A stretch of 5,371 bases of DNA from Pseudolabrys sp. Lineage in GTDB: Bacteria > Pseudomonadota > Alphaproteobacteria > Rhizobiales > Xanthobacteraceae. Below, piece by piece: positions 4,673 through 5,371 of this stretch. The stretch covers positions 1 through 5,371 of the forward strand of contig JAFAQJ010000240.1 in NCBI GenBank assembly GCA_019246455.1, given 5' to 3'. The translations under genes and the position numbers were made by a program. The notes under the pieces were generated by a model. It was given only the letters and a program-made list of their open reading frames with translations. It searched no databases and was not told the DNA's origin. Every line of letters starts with the position of its first letter. Within the stretch, counting starts at the first letter, position 1.

Positions 4673-4894
4673 ATGAACGACCCAACCAAGCCTACGGGGC
4701 CCCGAAAGTCGATGGAAGCCGCATCCGTCAGCCGAACCAAGAAGCAGCCCGCAAAGCTAAGTCGCGAGGTCCAGGCCAAGCTGGGCCAGCAATTGCGGGC
4801 AGTTTACGACGACGTCGTCGCTCAGGGAATTCCGGATCGCTTCACCGACCTGTTGAGCCGGCTGAACGGCGACGGAAACAAGGACAAGCACTAA
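4673..4894 (+). CDS. nepR: NepR, anti-sigma factor of EcfG
   Basis: The 73-residue protein has a disordered, basic N-terminus (residues 1-30) followed by the NepR core KLGQQLRAVYDDVVAQGIPD (36-55) and RFTDLLSRL (56-64). This two-helix unit is known to wrap around the EcfG sigma domains, or around the sigma-like domain of phosphorylated PhyR. The tail is short and charged. The family is short, and the length is normal. The start has GAGGGA upstream at about eight bases. Its TAA stop shares one base with the ecfG ATG (TAATG), so anti-sigma and sigma are translationally coupled, which fits stoichiometric control. It is divergent from phyR with about 200 bp between the start codons. Confidence 0.95.
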   Translation: MNDPTKPTGPRKSMEAASVSRTKKQPAKLSREVQAKLGQQLRAVYDDVVAQGIPDRFTDLLSRLNGDGNKDKH

Positions 4895-5371
4895 TGCCGA
4901 TTGATGAGTCGGTAAAACAAGCTGTCCTCAACGCGGTGCCAAGTCTGCGCGCGTTCGCGATTTCGCTTTGCGGAAACGTCGATCGCGCCGACGACTTGGT
5001 GCAGGAAACATTGCTGCGCGCGCTCGCGAACATCAATTCCTTCCAGCCGGGCACGAACATGTCGGCGTGGCTGTTCACGATTTTGCGCAATCATTTCCGC
5101 TCCGAATACCGCAAGCGCCGCCGCGAGGTCGAAGACGCGGATGGGACTTATGCCGAGACGTTAAAATCGCATCCCGAGCAGCATGGCCGTATGGAGTTCT
5201 CGGAATTCAAAGCGGCGCTGCAGCAGCTGCCGGCGGACCAGCGCGAAGCGCTGATCCTGGTCGGCGCCTCCGGCTTCTCCTACGAGGAGGCCGCGGCGAT
5301 CTGCGAGTGCGCGGTGGGCACGATCAAGAGCAGGGTCAACCGGGCGCGGACCAGGCTGTCCGAACTGCTTT
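4894..5371 (+). CDS. ecfG: EcfG, general stress response ECF sigma factor (3' end cut)
   Basis: The 159 residues visible carry both sigma domains. Region 2 (about 15-78) includes DRADDLVQETLLRALANI (30-47), the core-binding and -10 recognition helices SAWLFTILRNHFRSEYRKRR (57-76), and the charged linker that follows. Region 4 (about 105-159) includes LPADQREALILVGASGFSYE (112-131) and the helix-turn-helix CAVGTIKSRVNRARTRL (139-155), which reads the GGAAC -35 element. EcfG proteins are about 180 residues, so roughly 20 are missing beyond the window edge; there is no stop codon. It starts with ATG overlapping the nepR stop by one base, with AAGGA about nine bases upstream. It directs transcription of the general stress regulon; several promoters in this window match its known consensus. 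Confidence 0.93.
   Translation, partial: MPIDESVKQAVLNAVPSLRAFAISLCGNVDRADDLVQETLLRALANINSFQPGTNMSAWLFTILRNHFRSEYRKRRREVEDADGTYAETLKSHPEQHGRMEFSEFKAALQQLPADQREALILVGASGFSYEEAAAICECAVGTIKSRVNRARTRLSELL

Noticed and set aside
4316..4676. Plus-strand open frames of 101-117 codons opposite the phyR N-terminus
   Set aside because: They are antisense shadows of the conserved PhyR sigma-like domain and the divergent promoter region, with no family features.
1..5371. Mobile elements, CRISPR arrays, rRNA or tRNA genes
   Set aside because: No transposase-like protein, terminal repeats, regularly spaced repeats or RNA-gene signatures were seen in the window.

Overview
The window looks like a chromosomal segment of a GC-rich alphaproteobacterium, most likely in the Hyphomicrobiales (Rhizobiales; Bradyrhizobium/Rhodopseudomonas-like). 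The main evidence is a PhyR-NepR-EcfG general stress response (GSR) locus in its classical divergent layout. DUF992-type and DUF883/YqjD-type proteins and GGAAC-N16/17-CGTT promoters support this. No species can be named from the sequence alone.

Layout, left to right. (1) 22-1343, plus strand: a SET-domain protein overlaps by ATGA with a cytoplasmic YVTN/YncE-like beta-propeller protein. (2) 1395-1643, plus: a small single-pass membrane protein with a strong ribosome binding site, followed by a hairpin terminator (1654-1690) shared with the convergent gene. (3) 1707-2183 and 2276-2614, minus: two small exported proteins, DUF992-like and unrecognised. (4) 2615-2966: a 352-bp region without a protein gene. 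It holds divergent stress-type promoters and a free-standing intrinsic terminator that fits a small RNA of about 80 nt with a C-rich loop. (5) 2967-3669, plus: a two-gene operon for a YqjD/ElaB-like (DUF883-type) protein and a two-helix membrane protein resembling YqjE/holin-superfamily proteins. (6) 3666-4469, minus: phyR, read from a TTG start, with its stop codon interlocked with that of the preceding convergent gene. (7) 4470-4672: divergent control region with back-to-back sigma-EcfG-like promoters. (8) 4673 to the window end, plus: nepR and ecfG overlapping by one base; ecfG is cut by the window edge.

How the genes work together: in the known GSR pathway, stress-activated HWE/HisKA2 kinases phosphorylate PhyR. 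Its sigma-like domain then captures the anti-sigma factor NepR and frees EcfG, which transcribes genes from GGAAC-N16/17-CGTT promoters. Reading the intergenic regions by eye I find three exact matches (spacers 16, 16 and 17), each correctly oriented and 35-65 bp upstream of a small envelope-related gene. Near matches lie before phyR, before nepR-ecfG, before the candidate sRNA and possibly before the small membrane gene at 1395. The window therefore reads as a stress-regulon island: the regulators sit beside several of their probable targets. The most novel element is the candidate sRNA at about 2787-2866.
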